Of a stretch of DNA of 64,000 bases, positions 12,142-26,400 are shown piece by piece. Below the pieces are notes generated by a model. That model made no database searches. It was not told the DNA's origin and saw nothing but the letters and a program-made list of their open reading frames with translations. The position numbers were made by a program, and so were the translations under genes. Location of the stretch: the NCBI GenBank assembly GCA_037178975.1, contig JASJZH010000006.1, positions 8,618,001 to 8,682,000 of the forward strand, in the 5' to 3' direction. Within the stretch, counting starts at the first letter, position 1. Each line of letters starts with the position of its first letter. This stretch comes from Oscheius tipulae. Taxonomy: Eukaryota; Nematoda; Chromadorea; Rhabditida; Rhabditidae.

Positions 12142-12782
12142 CTATTTCTGGGCATTAGCGTTGGCCACAGCGACCGTTGTTCCGTTGAAGCCAACAGTCT
12201 CTGGGGTGAGGTTGAAATACTCAATCACAACCTGTAAAACCAAACTTGAGAGACAATATGATTCTAACCTTGTCGCTTGGTACGTCTAGGACATCGTTGC
12301 AGAGTTTCGTAACTTTCTCTGTGTGTCTGATGTTATCTTCAGCGGTGACCATCCCGATCGAACGAATCTGAATATCATTGCTGTAGAAAAGGAATGCTCT
12401 TCCCGAAAAATTCGCTTGTCTATTTGATTCTATATTACAGTCTCTCCGTATTTCTGTCTCTCTATCTCTCGGTCTCTCTGTTACTCTCCATCTCTTTCTC
12501 TCTATCTCTCTGTCTCTCAATATCTCCATGTCTCTCACCCTGTCTCGTGCTCTCTCGATCTTTCAGTATGACTGTAATGAAAATAAGACAATAACGTACC
12601 GTGACTAAAACAGCCGGATCAAATGTAGCACCATGAGTGAACCTAGCACCAGCTTCCAGAAGAACAGCGATGCGATTGACTGGCTTGTTCATTGACTCGG
12701 CCAAAAGATAGGTCAGTTTTGCATTGAAGTCTTCCGGAATAGACTTCCCTTCTATGTTCGTGGTTACTGTTACCATCGGCAT
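12142..12782 (-). CDS. mif-2: macrophage migration inhibitory factor homolog, MIF-2 type
   Basis: Three exons (12600-12782, 12269-12367, 12142-12231) give 123 residues, the normal MIF length. It starts MPMV, so the catalytic Pro of the tautomerase active site follows the initiator Met. The segments [31 protein letters not shown] and VGFNGTTVA match the C. elegans MIF-2 pattern better than MIF-1, which strongly supports a nematode source. MIF proteins form trimers with keto-enol tautomerase activity. A run of Ts ending in CAG sits one base before the ATG, a typical trans-splice acceptor. Intron 1 (about 230 bp) is filled with CT-rich simple sequence. Confidence 0.96.
12431..12565. repeat. degenerate CT-rich simple repeat in mif-2 intron 1
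   Basis: An imperfect tract built from tctctct, gtctctc and atctctc units lies wholly inside the first mif-2 intron. Similar pyrimidine-rich tracts occur at 33358-33379 and around 63100-63140, so it belongs to a simple-sequence class scattered through this window. Confidence 0.75.
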
Positions 12783-13923
12783 TCTGAAAAAAGACGTTCT
12801 AATCACAAGAACAGCAAAAGGGGAGGGTGATAGACAGGGAAACGGCTAGGTTTACAGCAAGGAACCGGTTTTGAACAGATCAAAAAGTAAAGCTCTTGCA
12901 AATTTCATGAAAAGTGGAGTGAACCTACTTTTTGAAAGCTGTTTGGCTCAGGAATCTCAATGCAAACGTAGTTCTAGACAGTACTCCGCCAGACAGCAAG
13001 GACATAAAACTAGAACGACCTGAAAAGTGTTGCTCCTTAGCACTGTTAATGAGAAGCGATCTTAAAATCACAAATGCAGAATCTGAGAAAGTTAAAAGTC
13101 AAGATAAGAGTGAAACGTGGAAAATCGTGGAAGAAACTTTCAGATATCCGTAGTTCCCGCTGTTTGGAATGCATAAAGGACTGCTTTGGTTCACAGTAGA
13201 GCGCACTTGCGCATTTTGTCGAATATAGAACATCTCGATTTACAGGTTACATTGACGTAGAAGACAAAATGTTGCATTTCCATTAATTAGTCGAAGAATT
13301 ATCGGATGTTAACGTCAGGTTTTCAACTTATGTGGTGTTCTATTTTCAGGGTCGGAGCTGGTTCAAGTTACAGTAGTGTTGCGCTCTGTTGATAAGTGCT
13401 CCAGTGCACAATCTTATAGCGTACGTGTTGGCGTGGAGGTTATCTATTCAGAGAAGCATTCTTCAAACCGATGAAGTTATGTAAATTTGAGTTCTTCAAG
13501 AAGATTTCAAACAATTATCTTTATAACTGTCTCTTCGCCTATCCGTTTCTACATTTCACCATCTATCTGCTACACTCTTGACCGATACCTGCAAATTGTT
13601 CGCATCTAACAATCTTAGTTTCCTATTGCAGGCTTTGAATTATGACTAACCTAACCGGATTAGCTGGTCTAGTACAGTTAGTCATGCAGTTACTTGTTAT
13701 TTTGCTACACTTAAATCGAGAGTAAAGACACGCTAGGTAAGTTCTGTAAAAGGATAGCTCGAAAGGGTGGTACATGCTCTTGTGCAACCGTCGAACTGTG
13801 AAATTAGAAAGTAATCTGTTTTATTCTACTGAAACAAAGGCATTTTGATCACAGATTGTGTGTGTGCAAGTCGTCCAACCCGTAAATATTGCAATGGAAG
13901 TAGAAAGCCCGTGTATAAGTTGA
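12783..13923. other. intergenic region between mif-2 and the mannosidase gene
   Basis: Contains the outron and promoter of mif-2 and the 3' UTR of the mannosidase. A 73-codon open frame at 12932-13153 has no splice partners or recognisable motif and is not called. Nothing else is seen. Confidence 0.5.
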
Positions 13924-16504
<2,581 letters not shown>

Positions 16505-18052
16505 TGCATCGGCCTAAAATGTGACCTCTTTAAATGAGCGATGGTATGAGAAAGACTACGGAGAGGCTTCGTCGTTGAGGGGAAGTATGATAGCTGTGTG
16601 CGGCTTCCACCCGTGTGACTATTCCCCTGACTGGAGTCTAAGAGATCGAGCTCAGAGCTTGGAGGCGGGCGGCGGAGCTGGTTAATAAATGAGCCTAGAT
16701 AGACGAGCAAAGGAGTTTTTTCAAGCGATTCGGAAGTGCGGATGCCGTCTTGATTTATGTCGAGACACCTGCTCGGGAGAGCTTTCCGACACTGAGACAC
16801 AACAGCGAGAGGATGTCTCGTGGAAAATTGCTGCTATTGGAGACGAGCAGACACAAAGAATCAGCGGGAGGATGGCCACACGAACAGGTGCTTAAATGTG
16901 TGTGTGGATCCCGGAAAGTCTCATAAAACACATAATTCTTTGAGGCAATAGACGAGGGGAAAAAGACTGCTATGAAGGAGGTGCCGGAGGTCAAAGTGCA
17001 TCGTCGGCTGAGGGATAATGAGAGCCGCTAGCCCGGACAACAGGTCACCGATGTCCGTAATCGTGCTGCGTAACGAGTGCGTAACAAGGTCCCAACCGAG
17101 ATTTAAGCAAGGCCGCATTTGCATGAACAATTGGAGGAGAGAGTAAGTTTAATGGGCAGGGTGTGAGATTAGTGGTTGCAAACATACACATAAATCTTTC
17201 TCTCCCCTACTCGCTTATTAAAAAAGGGAAAACGGAAGACGCACGATTTGGCGGCTATAATTGCAACGGCGCCCGTAGGAAAAGGAGATAACACGCAGAC
17301 ACACTGATCAAATAGAAACTGTAGTTTTTCCCGTTCGTATTTGTCTTTCGGACACTGGAACGTCAGCGTGCGCGTTTGAAAATGGGCTAAAAGAGAGGTA
17401 TTGCCACAGCCTTTGATTCAATTACAAGTATGCGACGCGAAGGGGGTGACTGGACCCAATCACGAAAAGATTTCGGAAGGCTTCGCATTAAAAAGTAACG
17501 AGATCCCAGTTCGAATAGCCCCGATTGCTCAATAGCAGCTCAAATTAACAACTTCGGGGGGAGGACTGGGAGTTCTGAGAAAATTGAGGCCAGACAGTCA
17601 AAAGACCACACCCTCTCTTTCTCGATGAACTCACACATTGAAAACATGTGAAGGAGGAGGTAGAGGGGCGATAAAAACGACTGACGCCACGCGACAAGCG
17701 GATTAGGGAAAGTGTATAATAGCAAAAGAGATGTGGCAAAGAAGGCTCGGCTAAAGAGCCTGCACGGTTTTCACCGTGGCTCCCTGCTTCAGGCTCTCTC
17801 TCTTTCTCTCCACGTCTGATAACACGTCATGAATCGATTGCCAGCGCGGTAATCATGGAGCGAGAGTATCATATCAGACTGGGGGCGCCCCAAAGTGCGC
17901 AGAAGACCAACAAAAGAGGGCCTCCATTCGACATTTGCCGCCCCGAGAATGCATGCATAAACAGAGGACGGCCCCGCCGGCCCATTCTGAGGTATTCTGT
18001 CATTTCTGTGATTCATTTCCGCGTCGGTCAATATTTAATGGACAGCGAGCCT
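16505..18052. other. intergenic region upstream of the mannosidase gene
   Basis: About 1.5 kb with no supported gene. It probably contains the mannosidase promoter. Open frames on both strands, such as 16492-16800 (-), lack motifs and splice partners. Confidence 0.5.
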
Positions 18053-20006
18053 TTATAACTTGGAGATGGTGATGGTCTTCCTAGAGAGTTTGTAGGCGCG
18101 TTCATCTGGTTCTGAACATTTCCGTTGTCTATGCTAATTGGATGTTTACCGGCAGCATGAAGAGTCTTCACGTATTCAAGAACACCATGGAGCCCTTTCA
18201 GTCGAGCCCATCGCATTGGTCCTCCTTGTGCTGGCGGCCATCCAAAGCCGAGGACACTTAAAATTAGTCCGTGTTATTGTCTATTGTGTGCCAGATGTCC
18301 TGGGCTCAAGTAGACTCACAACATAATGTCGATCAAGGACTCGTCCGCGATTAGATTCTCCTCCAGACACAAAAATCCCTCGTTTACCATGGGACTTAGA
18401 ATGAAATCCATGACATCCTGAAAATGTGAAACTCCAATCTTTCAATTACTAAAATTGAAAAATCTGTCAAAATGACCCAGTAGGAACATGTTGCTTTTTG
18501 GCAAAAGACGAGACTGGAACGGGATAAGTTAATAACAGATTGACAGAGACAGAATAAAATAGGAAAGAAAGGCAGAGCGACTGAGAGACCGAAAACTAAC
18601 AGAATCACAAAGAATGGTGGTGTTCCTGTTAGCCGCCGCTGAAACTTTTTCGATCAACTGCTCCATTTCGGGATCATCTTCTTTTTTTCTTGTCACCGGA
18701 TCATATTTATAGAATCCGCGTCCATTCTTCCGACCGAATCTCTTTTGCTCAATTAGTACCCTTTCAAGGGCATTCAATGGAATCCCATGTTCTCGCTTCA
18801 GCTGGCTCGTGATGTCAAGTCCTGGATCTCTTCTCAATACTTATGTAATTGACGAACAAACCATTCATATCGTGCATTGTCAGCGGACCCATGAGAAATC
18901 CACGGGAACGAACAATAGCATCAACTTCTTTGGGCTTCAGGCCGTGTTCGTAAAGAAGTTTGTGAGCCTTGATAGATTGCAATAGGTGTTCAAACATTTG
19001 TACCTGATGGATATAAACAGCCAGGAGACGATTGAACACAAAACTGGGACAGTTTCCAACCAAAACTGGAAGCTTCTTCATGGAATTGCAAGCTGCGAAG
19101 GCTGTGGCAACTGCCTGACCATTTGTAGACTTTCCGTGAACAATCTTAATATAGAAACTGCTTAATCAGGGTCGGACAACTTTCTACCTCGACCATTTTG
19201 ATGACATGAGGAGGGTTGAAGAAATGTATTCCTACCAATCGTTTCGGATTCTTCAGGCATGATGCCAATGTATCGATGTCGAGACTGGAAGTATTGGTTC
19301 CTACAATGGCTCCAGATGGAATGATCTGGTCCAGTTTGTGAAGAAGCTCTTTTTTGAGCTTCATGTTCTCGAAAACCGCCTCGATAATCTGAAAAAGTGT
19401 GATAATACTTTATAATGTGGACATACAAGGTCAACATCTTTCAGCGAGTTCAAATCTGTTGAATAGACAATGTTCGTGATCAAGACTTCTTTCTTTTCGT
19501 CAAATCTACCAAGAGAAACTTCTCTCTTGACGGCAATCTCGACTTCTTTCTGACAGAACTTCAAGGCATCGGTATCTTGCTCGATAATAGTGGTGTTGTA
19601 TCTAGCCAAGGCCAGAGCTATGGCAATTCCTCGACCCATAGTGCCTAGAAGCAATCGTACAGATCTTGCTGTCAGTCCTTCCAGTGTTTAAGGCACTATA
19701 GATCTCTAATTTTCCATGTATTTCTCTAGATGTCACTGTGACCCAGTTCACACTGTTAACTTGTTTCGAAAGCTTTGTACCATGTTTAATTCTAGTCGCT
19801 CTCTAACAGGATCTCGGTAAAAATTCTTAAAGTTTTACCTCCTCCAATGACAGCTACATTCTTAATCCTGATACTTTCCGAGTTTTCAAAGTTCTCCCCC
19901 AAAGGAAGACGCCACTGAATCGATAATAAAAATAAAAAGAATGATCTACCTGAGCTGCTTTAGCAACAGCTTGTGCTAAATAATCCTGAGCTGCTTGATT
20001 CACCAT
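18053..20006 (-). CDS. peroxisomal 3-hydroxyacyl-CoA dehydrogenase (ECH-8/ECH-9-like) with PTS1
   Basis: Nine exons (19950-20006, 19839-19914, 19427-19644, 19188-19388, 18862-19144, 18601-18827, 18320-18417, 18150-18256, 18053-18111) give 441 residues. The NAD-binding Rossmann motif NVAVIGGGTMGRGIA sits near residue 40. VGTNTSSL and GIHFFNPPHVIKMVEV mark the 3-hydroxyacyl-CoA dehydrogenase NAD domain. GNCPSFVFNRLL, RGFLMGPLTMHDM and GRGFYKYD belong to the C-terminal domains, followed by the half repeat MVNEGFLCLEE and FGWPPAQGGPM. There is no enoyl-CoA hydratase half. The last intron is 38 nt; splicing it gives the C-terminus ITISKL, a type 1 peroxisomal signal. This points to peroxisomal beta-oxidation, oxidising L-3-hydroxyacyl-CoA with NAD+. 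The boundary of exon 6 (18601) is the least certain. Confidence 0.9.
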
Positions 20007-20300
20007 TTCCGAGGAGAAAAATCGATTAAAATGGAGTAAGCGGTCGAATGGCAGTGTGTGGCAATCAGTGGGGGAAGTTTTGTATCAAAGAATAGACTCT
20101 AGCATGGTGCCCCAATCGAAGAACAGGCGTTCTTTTGACAGGACCTCTAAAAAAAGCAATACTAAAGCAAACTTGTGTTTATTCGAATTACTTCTAATGC
20201 AAATCCCGATGCGACCCTTTTAGAAAATCCATGGCTATTTGGGTCAGAGTGCGTGCGAAAAGGTTTTGGGCGCAGGCTGTATGTGTCCCTGACCGGCTGG

Positions 20301-21881
20301 ATGGTGATGCGACTCTTCCTACTGGTCAGCGCTGTTTTCATTTGCACAGGTTGGGACTATCTTATCATAACTTCCATCTCTATATATCACTTTCAGCTGT
20401 GGCGGAACAGGAAACTGTCAGTGAATGCCTAAGAACATGCATTACGCCTCTTGCCAAGTTGGAAAGGAGTTTCCATTACATTTTCAACAATTTTGAGAAG
20501 GTTTGGTCTTTCATTACGTCTCTGATAGCTTCCTCGCAGTCGAATAAGGATTCCAAGTCTGTAGGGGTTAGTGGATTTCGGACACGCAAAGATAATATTC
20601 AGAATTAGAAAAACCGATTCCGAATGGATCGCTCACATGTTTGAAACACAGACGGTAGAGGTTGCTAGCAGAAGGAGATCAGTAAACACAAAATTCCGGC
20701 TGTGGGTCCAAAATATGGCGTCCGTACCATCTGGGCAGGACAAAGTACGAAATACAATAAGAGATGTAAGTACAAAATTCGGAATCACCGCCTAGGTGTG
20801 CGTTCTGACCCAAAGATTTGAAACCGAATATTTTTTTGTCTCACCCGCAACGTCTTGGTGAGTAGCCGTAGAAAGTCAAAAAACCCCAAAAAGATGAAGT
20901 TCTTTATCAGCGCCCTCAATTGCCTATGTATACACTCTAACAGAGAATCAGCGACCAAAAACTGTTTTGTTTCCCCGTACCGTCTCGGTAGGTGTTCACG
21001 GTCAGGGAGATCTGAAAGCATCTAGATCGTTATCTGCGTCCTTTTTTTGCTAGGTAAACTCTTACACAAGGATTAGCAAAAAAAAATGTTGGTCTCACCC
21101 GTTCAACCCTGGTAACGACACTAGCAAAAACCATCATATTTGGATTTGACATACCTATTTTGATCAAAAAGCAACAAACCCGATACAATTTAAACCAGCT
21201 ATTATATATATATATATATAATAGCATATTTAAGGATATTATGAAGCATGAAAGAGATCACAAAATCCCATCAAGATAAAAACGAAATCACAAAGGCGAC
21301 TTATCAGTAGTGAATAAGGCAGTTTTGATAATGAGTGAACTTTAATCTAGGCCTGCGACCTCCTCGAGACGGGAGCGTTTTGTTCAAGAAAGTGCAGTCA
21401 GGATGATCAGCAGAAGTACCATCAGTACACAACTTTCTACCGTATTCATTGTGTCGACTACGAGGAGGACATCGAGCCTCATCTGGATTGCTTAAAGATT
21501 GCAGCTAAAGATGCTGCTTCGATCTGTCAGGACAGATGCAAGGCTGTGGGGAAAGTTGAGAAAAATGCCCAGAAAGAACAAAAGGACAAGGCCGCCTGCC
21601 AGTAAGACAAAACGCAACTTTTGTAGCGCCCGTGTTCAGACAACTCGAATGCTCCACAGTTTGTTACTTCCAGGAGTTTGCTGAAGATTGCCCCGATGCC
21701 AAGGATGCACTTTTGGTATGATTTTCAGCTATCAGTCGAATACCTAGTTTAGAAACTGAACATTGGACAAATCCACTCGATCGCCAACACTATCCACCCA
21801 CTGACTTTTGAGAATATGGGAGAAGAGTGCAGAAATGTTCATGATACCACCTACATGAAGAAGGCCATGCTTACTGCCTAG
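20301..21881 (+). CDS. secreted cysteine-rich orphan protein
   Basis: Five exons (20301-20349, 20397-20560, 21351-21601, 21640-21715, 21753-21881) give 222 residues. The N-terminus MVMRLFLLVSAVFICTAVA is a signal peptide; an in-frame ATG six bases on or an upstream one at 20175 are alternatives. The mature part has Cys pairs (ECLRTC, FCSRKC, ICQDRC, ECSTVC, EDCPD) in mostly helical, charged sequence, then ends NVHDTTYMKKAMLTA. This layout recalls small nematode secreted Cys-rich families such as the CPG4-like group, but I cannot assign it. Intron 2 is about 790 bp, unusually long for this window, and contains an open stretch (20613-20765) that I did not include because it joins in the wrong frame. 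A poly(A) signal lies at 21898. Confidence 0.75.
21201..21224. repeat. TA microsatellite
   Basis: A (TA)n tract, palindromic by nature, lies inside the long intron of the secreted Cys-rich gene. Shorter TA runs occur at 39641-39654 and 42491-42502. Confidence 0.9.
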
Positions 21882-23453
21882 AAAGTTCCCGTAGTTTAAT
21901 AAAGATGCCATACTAATTTACGAATATCGCTAACATCTTCAGAATAGAAAAGAACAGTTTCATAATACAGTATTCTGAGAACAAAGAGGGCTAATAGAAG
22001 ACAGTAAAATGAGCTGTTTTCACCTCAATGATAATAAACTTGCCCGTTTACGTATATTGGAATCCATAGAATTCTTCAGTCAACTTCTTCACTCTTTCTT
22101 CGGTCATTGAGATCAGTTTGCTGTTGTGACTACAAACTTGGAAACTTTACGATCAAATAACGACCCTTCTGTAGTTTGTCAAAATACCGTGTGAACATTC
22201 TTCCGATAGACAAAGAGCACGTGATCGACAGTTTTAAAGCTGAACCTGGTTAACTCTAGACAGAGTGATGTCGTTAGCTATGCGGCAAGTCACAGACAGC
22301 AGAATTTGGTCAGAGATTTATTAGTAGTTACAACCGTAACATCCTTTCCTTATCTCTTTACGGCCCTGCAAGCGAACGACGAATAGTTAGAATACGGTGA
22401 ATCAGCTTAAGCGAGGCGTCACTTGTGATATCACTTCGGTGAACAAGCTACATCTTATCAAGACTATATAAGGTTCAGATTGCTTTCGAGGAAGGTCTGC
22501 TGTTTGTCCGAACTCAAATCTTATTCGATTACCAGTCAGTTTCTTCAAAACGACCATTTTGCTTATCGAAACTGGTGTAACCTAGCTTCTTCAAACAACA
22601 TGATGAATTCACGGGAAACCCATCTGAGTCTTTTCACATTTTGCATTGGACTGACTAAGAGACCAAGTTTGTTAACAGTAGTAAGGAAATTACTTAGATT
22701 ACTTCCAGTCAGTTGATTTTTGTCTTTTTTTGTCAGATACTGGCAGAATTTGACCCAAATTTATAAGCTTAGATAGTCATTTCTGACGGACAGTCACTAC
22801 TGCTACTTACCAAAAAAGATTGTACAACTGATTCCTAGAGCAAAACTGGAAAAAGGTAAAAAAAGAAGGCTCCACTGCTGTGCTATGAGTGCAAATCGAA
22901 CAAATACAACTGTGCTCACTGAAGATGTTTCCTGAAAATCATCCTCTCTTCCCTCTCTATAGCAAAAGCGTGTCAGTGCGTTGCCAAGGATCGTTGAAAC
23001 AGGGAGAAATCGCAAAACGCTCTGCTCCTCGAGCAGAAACCACAATAAGATTTTCTGTTTGAACTATTTGACTTAGGTGTGAATCAGTTTCTTTCTATGA
23101 CGTTTCTTATCGCATCTTTACTGCGGAGCATTCTGTTTCAAATAATCCCTGAGTGAGGTCAGGCTCCTCGGTTGTCTTCTTTTACTGTTCCACCCATGTT
23201 TGACAGTTAACTTAGAACACTTTTAGGTTGAGCTAAAAAAGCCAAGACTTCCTAATTTCGCATTTTACCCATGCCTTTTTAAACATTCGGTTCGTTGTTT
23301 GCTCTCATCGATGGCATTGTTTGTCCTTTGCCTCTCAAGTTACCCCCAAATCCGCCAGCAAGTTCGATCCTTCGTATCCTTCTATCACACATTCTAGGAG
23401 CTTATTATGAGTCTGGCCTACCCGCTCTGACCCCTATACCAACCCAATTTCAG
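21882..23453. other. intergenic region upstream of the ABCA gene
   Basis: Holds the 3' UTR of the secreted Cys-rich gene and the presumed ABCA promoter and outron. It ends with an aatttcag acceptor directly abutting the ABCA ATG. No other gene is seen. Confidence 0.55.
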
Positions 23454-26400
23454 ATGGTTGCCTTCAGATGGCTGCAGCAGCTGAGGTTACTTCTCTGGAA
23501 GAACCTCCTTCAGCAATGGCGGTCTCCGTGGTTCACACTTTTTGAGTTTTGCGTTCCCTTCATACTTATTGGTCTCAGTTTCGGGTTGATGCTCGGGGTA
23601 AGTCTGCTTTTTTTTCTTGCTTAAATTGATCATTTTCAGTTACGATACAAGTTTGAAAAGTCGTATCCCATCAATGACTATCCGACATGGCCTGTCATGG
23701 GAAGCGGCTATGACATTATTATGCCAACCAATGCCAGTGATTTCACAGTACGCTAGAGCCATTTTCAACTGAAATTTGAGTCTAGACTTCTATGGCAGAT
23801 CTCTCCGTGTTCTTGCTGGGAAAAGAACCAGACTGCCAATTCCTAAATCTCACTGTTACGGGTTCAAGTCTCATAATTGGTGTGGATCTAGTCTACGCTC
23901 CAATTACCACGAATACTAACATACTTAGAGACACGCTTCTGGTAGTAACACAAAAAACTTGGATACAAACCTTTTACAGCGTCGCTATAATATTTTCATT
24001 GCCAGCAGCTTCTTCCAAAACGTCACAATCCCCGGAATCGTCAATCCGTCAATCCAAATCAAAAGTAATGTTACAGGTAAGCGATTCCGGCCAAATTCTC
24101 TGCTGTCTGTGACTTCTTGTCATAGTTAACGACCTATCACCATTTTATCACCTCTTTGTAAGCCTTATCGGCGCTGGGAAAATGTGAAAATGTGTTCCTT
24201 TTCAGGGTTCGCCAACGAGAATGAAATGGTGAATTATATGAAAACGTCTTTCGAGAGTCAATGTGGAAATCCGCTTCTGGCAGGAATTGTTTTTGGAGAT
24301 GAGATTGCAAATAATTTGCCTACAGCCCAGAACCTCTCCTACACAATCCGTCTATCAAACACTAATCGACGTCTTAAGGTAAATAGTTTGTTCTGAATAA
24401 GTACCCTTGATTCGGCATCATTGGAACGCAAGAAATTGAGCAAATTCTGTTTGACAAAGACCAACCTTCCGCCTGCTCTTTTTGCGCTCGGCAGCAAACA
24501 ACATAAACTCAGGGATCGCCAGCCCTGACTCAGCGATTTTAAAAGAGGAAATGACATAAATCGCCTCTTTTTCAGAGTTTTGGTGACTCCTATGGACCAT
24601 GGGATGTGGGACAGAAATTCGCTGTGCAGTATGTCTCTGGACCAATCAACCCAGATAATACAGATGGAGGCTATCCTGGCTATTGGAAAGAAGGATTCAT
24701 GACAGTACAGAAGGCGGTAGATGTGGCTATTAGTGACTTCTTGACCGGAAAAAACACATCTAGTCAGCAAACTGATGTCACGGTAAGGAAGTCTGAGTAC
24801 CAAGGAACCGATTTGTCAAGATCGGTCGATTCCCTTTCCCGGCATACCAGAACAAGATCATCGAGATTGGAGCATTTTTCGTCCCGGTCATTGTTGTCTT
24901 TTCTTTCATGACTTCGGTCATCTACATCGTCCGAAGCATCGTCATGGAGAAGGAAAATCGACTGAAAGAGTATATGAGAGTCATGGGTCTGTCTCAATGG
25001 GTACATTGGGTAGCTCACTTCATCATTAACTACACCAAGTTGTTCGTGACTGTCATCCTCTTGACCATCTTCATGTCTATCATTACGCCAAAGTAGGAAA
25101 AACTTTTATATCATAGAAACTGTTTCAGGTCGGACTGGTCTGTACTTTTCGTAGTCTTCATACTGTATGCCTTCAATACAGTTTACTTTGCATTCTTCAT
25201 TTCAACATTCATGCAGTCTGGTTAGCATTCTTTTTGTTAGCAACTCATTTCTTACTCCGTTTTGATCGTAGTTTTTCAGTTTTCTTTTGATCTTGTCCTG
25301 TCAGTCTGTCCTATGAGCTTTTCAACTTTAATATCTTTTCGCGCTGCTATACTGTCTGTCTATAGTGATGTCTACCTGTCTTTTCGAGGTTGCCCATGTA
25401 TTCTATTAATCTATTTAAGCAGCGTCACAATTCCACTGGCAGCGAGGTTCCTTTAATTAATATAACCACAGCATAGTTTAACTTGTTCTATAGGAGCTTT
25501 GCAATCTTTTCTTGCGAGTTTTCATATAAAGTAACAACCAGAATCTGAAGCAAACTGAACTAAACCCTTAGTGCTTTAAAAGTCAAGAGAAATTTTAGGA
25601 ACTGCCGGAACCCTCGTTGCTACCATGGGATGGGTTCTTCTCTACTTCTGGCAAGCACTGTTCATCAGTTTTGACACAAACAGCCCCTTCTCTTTCGGCG
25701 TCCAGCTGATCAACTGCATTAATCCTGACATTGCTCTCAACTACGCTATTGAATTGGCTGCTTCCTACGAAACTCAAGGTATTAGTTTCTTTGATTGATT
25801 TTATTCATTCTCTTTAGCTGACGGTATGCACTGGTCCGACTTCATGAAGGCAGCCTCTCCAGACCAGCAACTGACGATTGGACATACGATCCTGTTCCTT
25901 ATTGGAACCGGGCTTGTGTTGATGTTCTTGACCTGGTATGTGGAAGGTAGGTACTTTTTTGATCTTACTCATAGCAATTTAGCTATTTATCCTGGTGGAG
26001 AAGGAGTCCCTCAAAAACCGTGGTTCTTTGTTCTGGTAGGTTGTCAAAAAATCTCGGAGCTTAACCAGATGTTTTTAGCCTTCATACTGGTTCCCCGGCA
26101 GTGCAGCCAAGAAGAAGACCCCTGCTGAGCAGGAACAAAAACTGATGCATGCCGAATGGGAAGACTATGCAAGACTTGAAGAAGATCCAACGAGCAAAAA
26201 GGTCACCGTCAACGTTGTAGGACTTTCAAAAACGTACGGAACGTCGTTCTTCAAAAAATGTTTCGACTGCAAGTTTGGAAAGAAGGGAGAAAAGAGGGCT
26301 TTGGACTGTCTGAATTTGAAACTGTACGAGGGACAGATCACTGCCCTTCTTGGACATAATGGAGCGGGAAAGAGTACAACTTTCAGCTTGTTAACAGGTA

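Noticed and set aside
12932-13153. 73-codon open frame upstream of mif-2
   Set aside because: No recognisable domain or gene context.
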